From Chloropicon primus (Eukaryota; Chlorophyta; Chloropicophyceae; Chloropicales; Chloropicaceae), in assembly GCA_023205875.1 (NCBI GenBank), contig CP060759.1:845501-909500 (forward strand): a stretch of 64,000 bases of DNA, given 5' to 3'. Position numbers and translations under genes: made by a program. How positions within the stretch are numbered: position 1 is the stretch's first letter; each line of letters starts with the position of its first letter. Shown here piece by piece: positions 1-8,964 of the stretch. The notes below the pieces were generated by a model. The model was not told the origin of the DNA. It ran no database searches and saw only the letters and a list, made by a program, of their open reading frames with translations.

Positions 1-572
1 CGCTTCTAACCTAGCTAAAGAGAACTGCATTTCGCATAAGAGGGGACCATACTTACGCGACCCGCGTCATGCATACTCACACTCTCCTCTTCCCCTGACG
101 CCTTGCCTGCAGAGATGCGGATGCACCCAAAACGAAAACAAGTTCAGTCCCAGTTTTAGTCGTCGTTCCCTCGCCAGGACGTCTTTCGCTTCCACCGAGG
201 GTCGGAAGCGGAAGAGGGGAGGAAGAACCATGCAATGTCGTCCCAACTCCTCCCCCGTTAGTCTCCTCCCCGTGGTCCACATTGTCCCAATACTCACCTC
301 CTTCTGTCTCTCTCCTCTCCTCTCTCTCTGCAGGTTTCGAAAGTCAACCGACGGAGGGCGAGGAAGGGGGGAACGAAGGTGAGTGTGTGGGACGACGCGG
401 ACGGCGAGGAGGACGAGAGGAAGGAAGGAAGGGAAGAAACTGGATGCATGGGGTCCTCTTCTTTCTTTTTCTTGCTTGGAGAGAGAGGACGTCGCGGTGA
501 GCTGACGAGGAGATTTTGTTTTTTTGCGTTTGCAGACTTTTTGTTGACACAAGGGGGCTTTGCCCTTTGGTG
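1..572. other. 5' flank of the RRM-methyltransferase gene, with possible small exons
   Basis: No confident gene is seen here. On the plus strand an acceptor-like site ends at 333, a strong donor (AAG followed by GTGAGT) starts at 379, and another acceptor ends at 535. A 45 nt internal exon (334-378) would splice in frame to the downstream coding region, so the next gene may have extra 5' exons. On the minus strand a frame opening at 283 runs to a donor-like GTGAGT near 75 and could be the first exon of a gene leaving the window, but its product is unrecognisable. Confidence 0.3.
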
Positions 573-2156
573 ATGAGAAGCGCGGGACTTGGAGTGAGGT
601 GGTTGTCTACGATGATGGTGGACCCGAACTCGGTGACGTTGCGGAACGTGAAGGACGTCCGATCGTGCGCAATCCTTGGGAAGGGAAAGAAGATTTACAT
701 AGGGAACCTGCCGAGGGACCTGCACCACCAGGAGCTCGGCCGCCTGGTGAAGCAGACGTGCGAGACGGGCTTCGGCGAGATAGACCACGTGAGGGTCGCC
801 CACGCCGAGGATGACCGCAGGAGAAGGCACAAGTCGAGGGACAAGACCAAGCTGAACGAGGGGTTCTGCTTCGTCAGGTTCAAGGCGGAGTCTTCTGCGG
901 AGAAAGCTATGAAGGAGCTCTGCGCGAGCCCCGGCGGCCTCGCCTTCGAAGGCCTTGGGCCCCTCAAGGTGGAGTGGGCGAGGGATGTGCACAAGGAGGA
1001 CGTCGACCAGACGATGCTGCAGCAGAAGGAGGCGAAGAGGAAGCAGAGAAGCGAGCACAAGATCAGGCAGAGGAAGAGGAACAAGGAGAGGGAGGTCGAG
1101 GAGATCAAGACCATTCTTCAGCAGGTGCCCGAGCCTGCCGGGCAGGGCGCCATGGACCTGTTCAAGAACCTCGAGGAGTGCGATTTCCTGGCCGAGGGAG
1201 TGTCGAGATCGGAAGAGAGCCTGCGGGGGATTGGGACCCACGCCGCTCTGGACAGGAAGACCTTTGACATTGATTGGTCTCAAGTGCCCGTGGACTGCGA
1301 TCCGGGCGCAGGGGAGTGGTACGGCAGCGTCCACGAGGATCACGTGAAAAGGAGGAGGGAAAGGAAGAGGGACCAGGTGCGCAGCTTTGCGCTCGTTCTC
1401 GCTCACTTGGTCGGTGCCATGGCGAGGAGTAAGTCGGGCGCAGAGGCACCAAACCCTCAGGCGCGTGTTGTTGACTTTGGAAGCGGGAGCGGCGCTCTCG
1501 CCCTCCCCTTGGCCTTTCTCTTCCCTCAGCTTCACTTCCATGCCCTCGACATGAAGCCCAGGGCGATTAAGCTCCTGCTGGAGAAGGCTGAGAAGGGGGG
1601 TCTCAAGAACCTGACGGCCTCTCACGGCATGATCGAGCACTATGAAGATGAGTTCGACATCGGGCTCGCTCTCCATGCCTGTGGAAACGCCACCGACTAT
1701 TCCATGATCCAGTGCGTCAAGAACAGGGCCGCGTTTGCCCTGTGCCCTTGCTGCGTGGGAAAGCTCAAGTTCTCCCTCGCAGGCGGAAGCTCTTTTTCTG
1801 CCAAGTACAAGAACTACAGGGAGCTGCCCGACGGGGCCGGGGGGAAAGAGAGCGGAGGGCTGAAGCACCCAAGGTCAGATTGGATGAGGCAAAGCATCTC
1901 TCAAGACCAGTTTGCCCTGATCGCGAAAGCTGGGGACATCTCCCACGGCTGTGACCAAGACAACCACGGCCAGATTCACGGGTATGACAATCTCGCGAGA
2001 ACGTGCAAAGCCAACATTGAGTTTGACAGGTCCATGTATGCATCAGAGAATCAGTACGACACGGGTCTTTTTCGGCTGATTAACTCTGGAACCACGGCGA
2101 AAGCAGAGATCATCCTCGGAGTCCCGTATGCAAGCAAGGTAGAGGAGGGCGCCTAA
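573..2156 (+). CDS. RRM domain fused to a GSTCD-type methyltransferase domain
   Basis: A protein of about 527 residues. The N-terminal third carries an RNA recognition motif: the RNP2-like KIYIGNL is near residue 42 and the RNP1-like EGFCFVRF near residue 95. A lysine/arginine-rich linker follows. The C-terminal half is a Rossmann methyltransferase of the Methyltransf_32/GSTCD type, with the SAM-binding VVDFGSGSGALALPLA, an LDMKPRA acidic strand and the family-typical LALHACGNATD followed by a cysteine-rich CPCC loop. The role is inferred to be methylation of an RNA or an RNA-bound substrate. The first ATG of the conserved frame is at 573 (MRSAGLGVRW...); the frame stays open upstream to 516 beyond an acceptor-like site ending at 535, so the true start may lie in an earlier exon. 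An alternative start is at 612. The early basic residues could be an organelle presequence. Confidence 0.75.
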   Translation: MRSAGLGVRWLSTMMVDPNSVTLRNVKDVRSCAILGKGKKIYIGNLPRDLHHQELGRLVKQTCETGFGEIDHVRVAHAEDDRRRRHKSRDKTKLNEGFCFVRFKAESSAEKAMKELCASPGGLAFEGLGPLKVEWARDVHKEDVDQTMLQQKEAKRKQRSEHKIRQRKRNKEREVEEIKTILQQVPEPAGQGAMDLFKNLEECDFLAEGVSRSEESLRGIGTHAALDRKTFDIDWSQVPVDCDPGAGEWYGSVHEDHVKRRRERKRDQVRSFALVLAHLVGAMARSKSGAEAPNPQARVVDFGSGSGALALPLAFLFPQLHFHALDMKPRAIKLLLEKAEKGGLKNLTASHGMIEHYEDEFDIGLALHACGNATDYSMIQCVKNRAAFALCPCCVGKLKFSLAGGSSFSAKYKNYRELPDGAGGKESGGLKHPRSDWMRQSISQDQFALIAKAGDISHGCDQDNHGQIHGYDNLARTCKANIEFDRSMYASENQYDTGLFRLINSGTTAKAEIILGVPYASKVEEGA

Positions 2157-2583
2157 GAAAGAGAATCCCCATATGGTTGTGATTAATACAAGTATCAATA
2201 AGAATGAAATTTCCCCAGAACTCTTGCTCCTTTGATGACCCCTTGTTTCTCTCTCTCTTTCTCTTTCATCTGCAGCAAGCCTGGCCATTGGATGAGACAG
2301 AGAGGGAGACAGGGAGACAGGGTGCAGGACAACGGCGAGTCTCTCTGCATTTCAAACACACGGCACGACCTCCTCCTCCTGCTCATCCCTCTCACACTTC
2401 CTCCTCTCACACACTCCAGTCGTGTGGTACACTCGTGTCATTTTAGGTGTGCGTTGACCCCAAGGACAATCAGGTCACCGCGGGGGAACCGGGGACGCCG
2501 GCCAAGAGGGGGAGGGACAGTGAAGAGGTGGCGGTCTTGCGTTCCGTTGTCTTCTCTTGTTGAGGAGGGGCTGAGGAGGAACC
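2157..2583. other. intergenic / 5' leader
   Basis: A pyrimidine-rich acceptor-like tract ends in CTGCAG near 2276, and the coding frame of the next gene remains open upstream to 2232 in another frame only. No independent gene is visible. It probably holds the 3' end of the methyltransferase transcript and the promoter or leader of the coiled-coil gene. Confidence 0.4.
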
Positions 2584-4248
2584 ATGCTTCACTGGCTGGA
2601 AGTGTCCCGGCCGTCCTTGCCGAAGGCAAAGACAAAGCTCACGGGGAACACGGGGTCGGCGGACAAGCTGCCAGAGATTGCACAACAGCAGTCCAAGTCC
2701 AAGGCTCGGAGGGAGTGGAACTCGCGGCTCCCTGTGGAGAATGGGAACAAGACCAGCAAGTTAGATGCGAAGAAGACCAAGTACGGGGGTCTCCCGCCTC
2801 AGACGAAGGAGAGGAAGGCCTCGGAGAAGAAGGGCAAAGCAGATGCGGAGCTGGACGCCACGGTGAAATTCCTCGAGCTGCACCTTGCGGCCTTGCAGTC
2901 CAAGCACAACGCCCTCCGGAGGCTCTGCAGGGAGAAGAAGCACCTCCTGAGCAAGTCCATGGACAAGTGCAACATACTGCGCAGGGAGAACTCGAGCGCC
3001 CAGAACCTGCTGCACCACAACAACACCTTGAAAGAGAAGCTTGGTGGGTGCGAGGAAAAGAACTACAACCTGGAAGACTTTCAGAGAGAATTCAGTCACT
3101 GCGACAACCTGCGCCCTGTTGTGTCCCTGTCGAGCGTGTCCTCTCTCGCTTCCTTCGAGGACGAGAGTTACGTTCACCAGCTGGAGGAGACGCTGAAGAG
3201 GGTGAACATAGGGAAGATGAAGGAGGGCGGGATCGAACTCAGCCTTGCGCATATGCTCCGCAGGTGCAAGCAGGCCCACACGACGAGCTCCGCGAGCGCG
3301 GAGAACAAGAGGTCGGACCTGTTCGTGACGTGCAAGAAGTTTGAGAAGCACCAGCACAAGACCTTGAAGGCCAAGCACCTGAAGAAGGTGGCGTTCGAGC
3401 AGAAGTCCAACTTCGAGCAGTACGTCAACAACAACAGGTCCATCTGGATGAAGAAGATAAACCATCGGCGGAACCACGTCAACAAGATTAGGCAAGCCCG
3501 GGAGCGGCTGAAGCGGAAGCAGGCGAGCAAGAAGGGGGGGGGGAAGGAGGCCTCGGGGAGCGCCATCAGTTCCGTGGTGGCGGACTTCGAGTTCAACGTG
3601 ATCAAATCGAGGTTCGAGAAGCTGCAGAGTGCGATCGGGACGACGGACTTGTCCTTCCTCGCGAACACGATTTGCGAGACGATCCAGGGCACGAGCAACT
3701 TGAACGGCAAGGTGTCCTACCTCCAGGAAAAGCTGGAGCAGAAGAACGTGCTGCTGAAGGAGGCCAAGACGCAGATGAACAGCCTTCAGATCCACGGCAG
3801 CACGGACTTCACGGGGACCTACAAGAAGGTGGAGACGCTCGAGGAGGAGCTCCAGAACAAGCTGCACGGCTTGAAGGTGGCCAACCAGAAGGAGTCCGAA
3901 GCGCAGAAGCTGATATCCTTGTGCAGCAACTATTTTTCCAAGCTCACGCACCAGCTCCAGCCCTTCAAGGTCGAGGCGACGAACCAGTCCATCGCGGAGA
4001 ACGTCGAGGGCAACGAGGTGGAGACCATTCCGGAGATCCTCAGGACGCTCCAGACGTGCGAAAGCAAGCTTGACTTGCTGTGCCGCCTGGAGCAGCATAA
4101 CTTCAACATGAACGAAGTGGTGAATGCCCAGCAGCAGGAGGAGACCGCCCAGCAGGTCAGGCTCGCAGCCAGGAGGGACAGCACTTTCGTTCCCCACAAC
4201 GAGAACCCCGCCCACCACGGAAAGAGGCTGTCCACCACTACCTATTGA
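2584..4248 (+). CDS. coiled-coil protein resembling outer dynein arm docking subunits
   Basis: A 554-residue, almost wholly helical protein rich in Lys, Glu, Gln and Leu, uninterrupted by introns. A segment near residues 340-365 (FEKLQSAIGTTDLSFLANTI) matches the pattern shared by the CCDC63/CCDC114/CCDC151 family, whose members write F.KI..ATG..D.NEVI..F at this place. Members of that family (Chlamydomonas ODA1/ODA10 relatives) tether outer dynein arms to doublet microtubules. Upstream coiled coils (about residues 100-170 and 200-330) have the asparagine/glutamine-rich heptads usual for axonemal docking proteins. Assignment to a specific subunit is not possible by eye; ODAD3/CCDC151 or ODA10-like is the best guess. 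Start chosen at the first ATG of the frame after an in-frame break. The 3' end lies only about 200 bp from the next gene. Confidence 0.55.
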   Translation: MLHWLEVSRPSLPKAKTKLTGNTGSADKLPEIAQQQSKSKARREWNSRLPVENGNKTSKLDAKKTKYGGLPPQTKERKASEKKGKADAELDATVKFLELHLAALQSKHNALRRLCREKKHLLSKSMDKCNILRRENSSAQNLLHHNNTLKEKLGGCEEKNYNLEDFQREFSHCDNLRPVVSLSSVSSLASFEDESYVHQLEETLKRVNIGKMKEGGIELSLAHMLRRCKQAHTTSSASAENKRSDLFVTCKKFEKHQHKTLKAKHLKKVAFEQKSNFEQYVNNNRSIWMKKINHRRNHVNKIRQARERLKRKQASKKGGGKEASGSAISSVVADFEFNVIKSRFEKLQSAIGTTDLSFLANTICETIQGTSNLNGKVSYLQEKLEQKNVLLKEAKTQMNSLQIHGSTDFTGTYKKVETLEEELQNKLHGLKVANQKESEAQKLISLCSNYFSKLTHQLQPFKVEATNQSIAENVEGNEVETIPEILRTLQTCESKLDLLCRLEQHNFNMNEVVNAQQQEETAQQVRLAARRDSTFVPHNENPAHHGKRLSTTTY

Positions 4249-4448
4249 TTGTTACCTTTTTCTTGTATTATTATGATTATCAAATCCATCCTAAAAATCG
4301 TACCCTTCTTCCCCTTCTCCTTGTCTCCGCCCTTGTCCTCCCTTGGCTTTCCTCCAGCAGGAGCTCCCCCTTCGATGTTTTACCTTTCCCCCCCAAAAAA
4401 ACGCTCGGGTGCGAGGCGGCGAGAGAGGATGGAGGAGTCTTGCGCGCC

Positions 4449-5577
4449 ATGGACCGGCCTGGCGAGGACGACCTGCGGATCAGGTACCGTGACACACGCG
4501 CTCAACGGCGAGCGAGACCGAGACTGACTGACTCCGCGACGCACGTGGATTTGCTTTTTCGTAATCAAAGGGGGAACGAGTTGTTCCAGAACGCGCGTTA
4601 CGGGGAGGCCATTGAGCACTACTCGCGGGCGCTGGGGCGCGCGGAGGGGCGCGTTGGGGAGGCGTCGAGGATCCTGATCAACAGGAGCGCGGTGAGTCGA
4701 GTTTCGGTCGCCTTTTTCGTCGGCGCTTCCGTGTGCCACCGCATTCCGAATCGAACTGACGGTCTCGCTTGCTTTTTCGCCGGAGCGCAGGCGTACGCCA
4801 AGCTCGGGCTCTGGAACGAGTCCCTCGCGGACGCGGAGCGGTCCGTCTCGCTGGGGGGGGCGACCCTCCGGGCGTGCTACAGGAAGGGCGTGGCCCTGAG
4901 GGAGCTCGGCCTGCTGGCGGAGTCCCTCGAGGCCCTGGAGCTCGGGGCGTCGCTCGACCCGAGCAACGAGCGGGTGGCGAGCGCGGTTGGGGAGGGCCGG
5001 GCCCTCGTCCGGGACAGGGCGAGGAGGGATTCCTTCCGCCGGGCGAGGACCGAGGAGGTCCTGGAGGCGAGGCGGAGGTTCGAGGTCAACGCGGAGGAGA
5101 GGCTCGCGGCGGAGAGCCTCAGGAGGGAGGCCGAGGAGAGGGCCAGGAGCCAGAGGAGGGCGGGCTACGAGAGGCACAGGCTGAGGACGGAGGAGCACCA
5201 GAGGTACGTCGTGGTGGGGAGAAGCCCGGTGCATTCGCTCGGACGCAGCATTGACACACACGCACACACACACACACACTCACACTCACACTCTATCTCT
5301 CTTGGTGTGCCCCAGCAGGGCGTTTCGGGAGAGGGAGGCGGAGGAGGCGGACCGGCGGAGGCGGAGGGGCGAGGGGGATGCGGGGGTGCGGGACGACCCG
5401 TACGAGGTGCTCGGCCTGCCCCCGGAGGGCTGCCCCCCGGGCCAAGTGCGGAGGCAGTACCTCCGGCTGGTCTCCAAGTGCCACCCCGACAAGCCGGGGG
5501 GCAGCCGGGAGGCGTTCGAGGCCGTCAGACACGCGTACGAGGAGCTGCTAGGAGTGGGGACGACGGAGAGGGGGTAG
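4449..5577 (+). CDS. TPR and J-domain co-chaperone (DNAJC7/TTC2-like)
   Basis: Four inferred exons: 4449-4483, 4571-4691, 4791-5203 and 5319-5577, giving about 275 residues. Splicing exon 1 to exon 2 (AG|G) creates the classical TPR opening RGNELFQNARYGEAIEHYS, and exon 2 to 3 restores NRSAAYAKLG, both strong support for the junctions. Two to three TPR units (about residues 12-125) are followed by a charged helix full of Arg and Glu and then a C-terminal J domain with YEVLGL, the HPD motif and the KPGG loop. J proteins of this layout hand Hsp70/Hsp90 clients between chaperones. The J domain is shorter than usual, ending soon after helix III. The third intron carries a CA microsatellite. The last acceptor is ambiguous by one codon (5315 or 5318). 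Confidence 0.75.
5254..5296. repeat. CA/AC microsatellite inside the third intron of the TPR-J gene
   Basis: An imperfect run of AC dinucleotides with one CG interruption, lying between the GTACGT donor at 5204 and the acceptor near 5318. Confidence 0.9.
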
Positions 5578-5899
5578 GACTGCTAGTTCAGAGAGTGGGC
5601 TTTAGGGCCTGGGTGGTGGAGCGGGTGTTCTTTTTCTTCGGCGTCCCCGATGATTGTTGTAAACAACCCCGCCTTCGCTTTTTCTTTCCCCAAGCGGAGC
5701 ATAGAAACCTCCTTCTTCTTATCGCGGGTCCTTAACGCTCGCCTCACAACCTTGTCCGCTCAGAGTAGAAATCGCCGGGTTTTTTTGTGGGGGTCCAGAA
5801 ATTGCGAGCCCTCGGCGACGCGAGGCGGGCGGGCGGAAGAGCAAGGACGGAGCGAGGAGGGTTGGGACGCGAGCGCCGGGCCGGCGACGAGGTTGCGAG
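5578..5899. other. intergenic, promoter and leader of the HMG-box gene
   Basis: It holds a T-rich tract and no recognisable coding sequence. The last 140 bases before the ATG at 5900 are probably the 5' leader of the HMG-box gene. Confidence 0.4.
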
Positions 5900-7279
5900 A
5901 TGTCCGAACCGTACAACCAACCGTGGCAGAACTTCGGGTACCCGTACATGTACACGACGGGCGGCATGATGCCCAGCAGCATGCCCCCGATGCATGAGTA
6001 CAGAGGCGTTGGCGTCCAGGTGAGTGAGACCCCTCCTCCCGCTTCCCCCGGGAGACGTTACGAAATATCTCGTTTCCGGTTTTTTTCTGTTTGAACGGCG
6101 GTGGGTGAGAGAGAGAGAGGACCTGGCTGACTTGACGTAACCCTCCCTCCCGTTGTCCTGTCTCCTCGGTCGCCAGGCCGTCAACCCCTACCACCCTCTC
6201 TCGTCGGTGCAACCGTTGCATCAGCCGATCGGGGTCGACGTCCCGCCTGCAGGTGCGCCGGGCTCGTCGCAGGGGAAGGGCAGCAAGAAGGGTGGCGCGA
6301 AGAAGGCCGGGAAGAAGCCGAAAGGGAAAGCGAAGAAGCTGAAGAAGAGCCCCGAGAAGACTGCCCTGGAGAAGAAGAGGCAAGCCCAGCAGAAGGTAAG
6401 AGTCGGTTTGCGCGCACACACACACACACACAGTGACAGTGACTGACCGGACGGGTGGTGTTTTCGTAACGCTCGCGCGCCCGTGAAAAGCAAGCCGAGC
6501 GCGAGAGGAAGCAGAAGCAAAAGAAGGCCGATCAGGAGAAGAAGAAGAGGGAGAGGGAGAAGGTGGGTCCTCGCGATCGGCCGACGCGCCGCACGACAGA
6601 GAGAGAGGGAGAGAGAGAGATCGCTGACCACGACAACAAAAACGCGTTTTTTTCGCGCTCTTTCCTGTGTGCACACACGCAGGAGAAGCAGAACAAGCTC
6701 AAGATGAAGCAGCAGACCAAGGCAGGCAAGAAGAAGAAGGAGAAGGACCCACTCGCGCCAAAGAGAGCCAGGACCGCGTTCAACTTCTTCCTTGACCAGT
6801 TCCGGGGGGAGTACAAGCTGCAGCACCCCGAGTCCAAGGGCGTCGTCGCGGTGACCAAAGCGGGCAGCGAGAGGTGGAAGCAGATGTCCCCGCAGGAGAA
6901 GCAGCCCTACGAGCAGAAGGCGGAGAGCGCGAGGGACATCTACCAGAAGGCGAAGAAGGAGTACCAGGACCAGGGTGGAGGGGCGAAGTTCAAGCTCATG
7001 AAGGGTCCTCCCAGGCCGCCCACGGCGTACTTCATGTTCCTGAATACGTTCAGGCAGGAGTACAAGGCGAGGCACCCTGACGTCAGCGGGATCAAAGAAA
7101 TGTCCAAGGAAGCGGGTGAGAGATGGCGCGCCATGGACCAGGTGGCGAAGGAGCCTTACGAGAGCAAGGCAAAGGCGGCCAAGGAGTTTTACAACAAACT
7201 CAAGGACATGAGTCCCGAGGAGCGCGTCAGTGCCACCGAGCACATCCCGGGTGGAAAAATATATGATCAATTCAAGTGA
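5900..7279 (+). CDS. double HMG-box chromatin protein
   Basis: Four inferred exons, all phase 0: 5900-6019, 6177-6395, 6491-6562 and 6683-7279 (about 335 residues). The N-terminus is tyrosine/methionine/proline-rich, followed by a long lysine-rich segment, then two HMG boxes: the first begins near KRARTAFNFFLDQFR and includes GSERWKQMS, the second begins near PRPPTAYFMFLNTFR and includes AGERWRAMD. Each keeps the aromatic and proline positions of HMGB-type boxes. Such proteins bend DNA and act in nucleosome organisation and transcription. The intron after exon 2 carries a CA repeat. The acceptor at 6490 (GAAAAG) lacks a good pyrimidine tract, but all downstream frames agree. Confidence 0.85.
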
Positions 7280-7365
7280 GCACGCACCGGGAACTTGTGT
7301 AACACGCATTTTGGAAAACCCGCCACTCTGCGCACCCCAACACCACCACCGTCCCCTCCTCGCCC

Positions 7366-8916
7366 TTGGCCTACTTTTCGCATCCCGTTCGTTCCTCCTC
7401 CTGCCTTGTCAGCTGGTTGATCATCCACAGACAAGACAGATTCAGCGCGAGCGCGGCCCAGCAGCGGAGGAGGTGCCATCTAGCCATGAGGGCGATGAGG
7501 TTGTGCAAGGGAGGTTTGGCCTGCGAGGGCGCGGGCCGAGGACGGTGTCGAGCCTCGAAGCTTGGGACCGGGAGGGGGAGAAGCGGCTTGGCCACGGGTA
7601 TCTTTTGTACGGAGGGTGGAAACCGGGAGGCCAGCAGGCGCGGTCACGACCATGGGGAAGACTATGATGGCTATGGCGAGCAGCGTCGCCGGGGAGACGG
7701 TGGTGGAGGGAGGAACAGGGAGAGGCTGGTCTCTCTTTCGGGCGTCGAGGACGGAAGGTACGCCGACGTGGACCTCGAGAGCTTGAGGAAGGCCCTGGTC
7801 TCGTCCCAGTCGTTCGACGAGGACGTGGACTCCGGGCCGGACTACTCGTCCGTCCAAGGGCGGAACCTCGCTCTCGAGCTGGTCAGGGTGACGGAGGCCG
7901 CGGCGCTGGAAGCTGGGCGCTGGTTCGGGAGGGGGAGCGAGGAGAAAGCGGACCGAGCTGCGACGGCAGGGATGAGGAAGGTCCTGAACGCGATGGAGAT
8001 TGACGGAGTCGTGGTGATAGGCCAAGGAGCCCTGGACGACGTGGAGGAGGACCCCAGGCTGGCGCTGCTGTGCGGCGAGCGCGTGGGTTGTGGCTACGGC
8101 CACGAGGTCGACGTGGCCGTCAAGGCGCTCGACGGCACGACCCTCGTTTCCGAGGGGCACCAAGGCAGCCTGAGCGTCATCTGCACGGCGGAGAGGGGAG
8201 CCCTCCTGGACACCGGACCTTGCGAATACATGGAGAAAATTGTGGTCGGGGCAGACGTGGAGCCCGGGGTCGTCTCCCTCGACCGAAGCCTCGAGGAAAA
8301 CCTCAACGCCCTCTCGGAGACTCTGTCAAAGCCGGTGACAAGCCTGACGGTGGCGCTGCTGGACCGCCCGAGGCACGCGGATATTGTCCAGGAGTGTCGA
8401 AGGCTGGGCACCCGCCTGATGCTTTTCTCGGACGGCGATGTCGCGGTGTCCCTCGAAGCGGCGAGGCCGGACAGCAGCATCGACCTGATGATCGGGGTGG
8501 GCGGCAGCCAAGAGGGCGTCATCTCGGCCTGCGCCTTGGCGTGCATGGGCGGATACATGCAGGGAAGGCTGTGGCCAAGTAACCAGGACCAGAGAAAGCT
8601 TGCCGAAGACCTGCAGCTTGACCTGGGTGTCCTGGAGATCGAAGACATCGTGAAGAGGGGCAACGAGGTGGCGTTTGCTGCGACAGGAATATCGGACGGC
8701 CTGCTGAACGGTGTCAAGTATTGGAGTGGGGGGGCAACCACGAACAGCCTGGTCATGAGGTCTGCCAGCGGGACGGTCAGAATCCTTGAGACCCACCACC
8801 ATTGGTCCAGACCAGGGTTGACGAACATCGACGACATGAATAGCATGGATGAGCTCCAGGAGCAACAGAGGCGTGGCATGCCCATGCAGCCTTCCAGGGA
8901 GCTTGGGAAGTTTTGA
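7366..8916 (+). CDS. GlpX-like (class II fructose-bisphosphatase family) protein with altered metal site
   Basis: 516 residues from the first ATG; an internal ATG at 7486 is an alternative. The first ~110 residues are Arg/Gly/Ser-rich and could be a plastid transit region. From about residue 165 the protein follows bacterial GlpX through its full length: LALELVRVTEAAALEAGRW, the AD.AA..GM segment, LTVALLDRPRH, the IGVGGSQEGV loop (position of E. coli Glu213) and AATGISDG. Two metal-ligand positions appear changed: the E. coli GEGEID segment reads GQGALD, and the VDPIEGT signature reads VKALDGT. Family members hydrolyse fructose-1,6-bisphosphate (and sedoheptulose-1,7-bisphosphate in cyanobacteria) with Mg/Mn. 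With these changes catalysis is doubtful, and a regulatory or altered-substrate role is possible. The tail-to-tail gap to the next gene is only 48 bp and contains a TGTAA polyadenylation-like signal. Confidence 0.8.
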   Translation: MAYFSHPVRSSSCLVSWLIIHRQDRFSASAAQQRRRCHLAMRAMRLCKGGLACEGAGRGRCRASKLGTGRGRSGLATGIFCTEGGNREASRRGHDHGEDYDGYGEQRRRGDGGGGRNRERLVSLSGVEDGRYADVDLESLRKALVSSQSFDEDVDSGPDYSSVQGRNLALELVRVTEAAALEAGRWFGRGSEEKADRAATAGMRKVLNAMEIDGVVVIGQGALDDVEEDPRLALLCGERVGCGYGHEVDVAVKALDGTTLVSEGHQGSLSVICTAERGALLDTGPCEYMEKIVVGADVEPGVVSLDRSLEENLNALSETLSKPVTSLTVALLDRPRHADIVQECRRLGTRLMLFSDGDVAVSLEAARPDSSIDLMIGVGGSQEGVISACALACMGGYMQGRLWPSNQDQRKLAEDLQLDLGVLEIEDIVKRGNEVAFAATGISDGLLNGVKYWSGGATTNSLVMRSASGTVRILETHHHWSRPGLTNIDDMNSMDELQEQQRRGMPMQPSRELGKF

Positions 8917-8964
8917 ATGACTCTAGTAATTAAATTTTTTTCTCCTTTGTAATAATTCACCGTC

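Noticed and set aside
67-283. Minus-strand frame opening at 283 as a gene's first exon
   Set aside because: No family motif is visible and two competing donors exist near 55 and 75, so it is left unannotated.
294-1868. Long minus-strand frame of 524 codons
   Set aside because: It is antisense to the RRM-methyltransferase, low-complexity, Leu/Arg-rich and without family motifs; it arises from GC-biased codon use.
2761-4218. Minus-strand frame of 485 codons
   Set aside because: It is antisense to the coiled-coil gene and reads as Leu/Val/Arg repeats, the usual shadow of AAG/GAG-rich helices.
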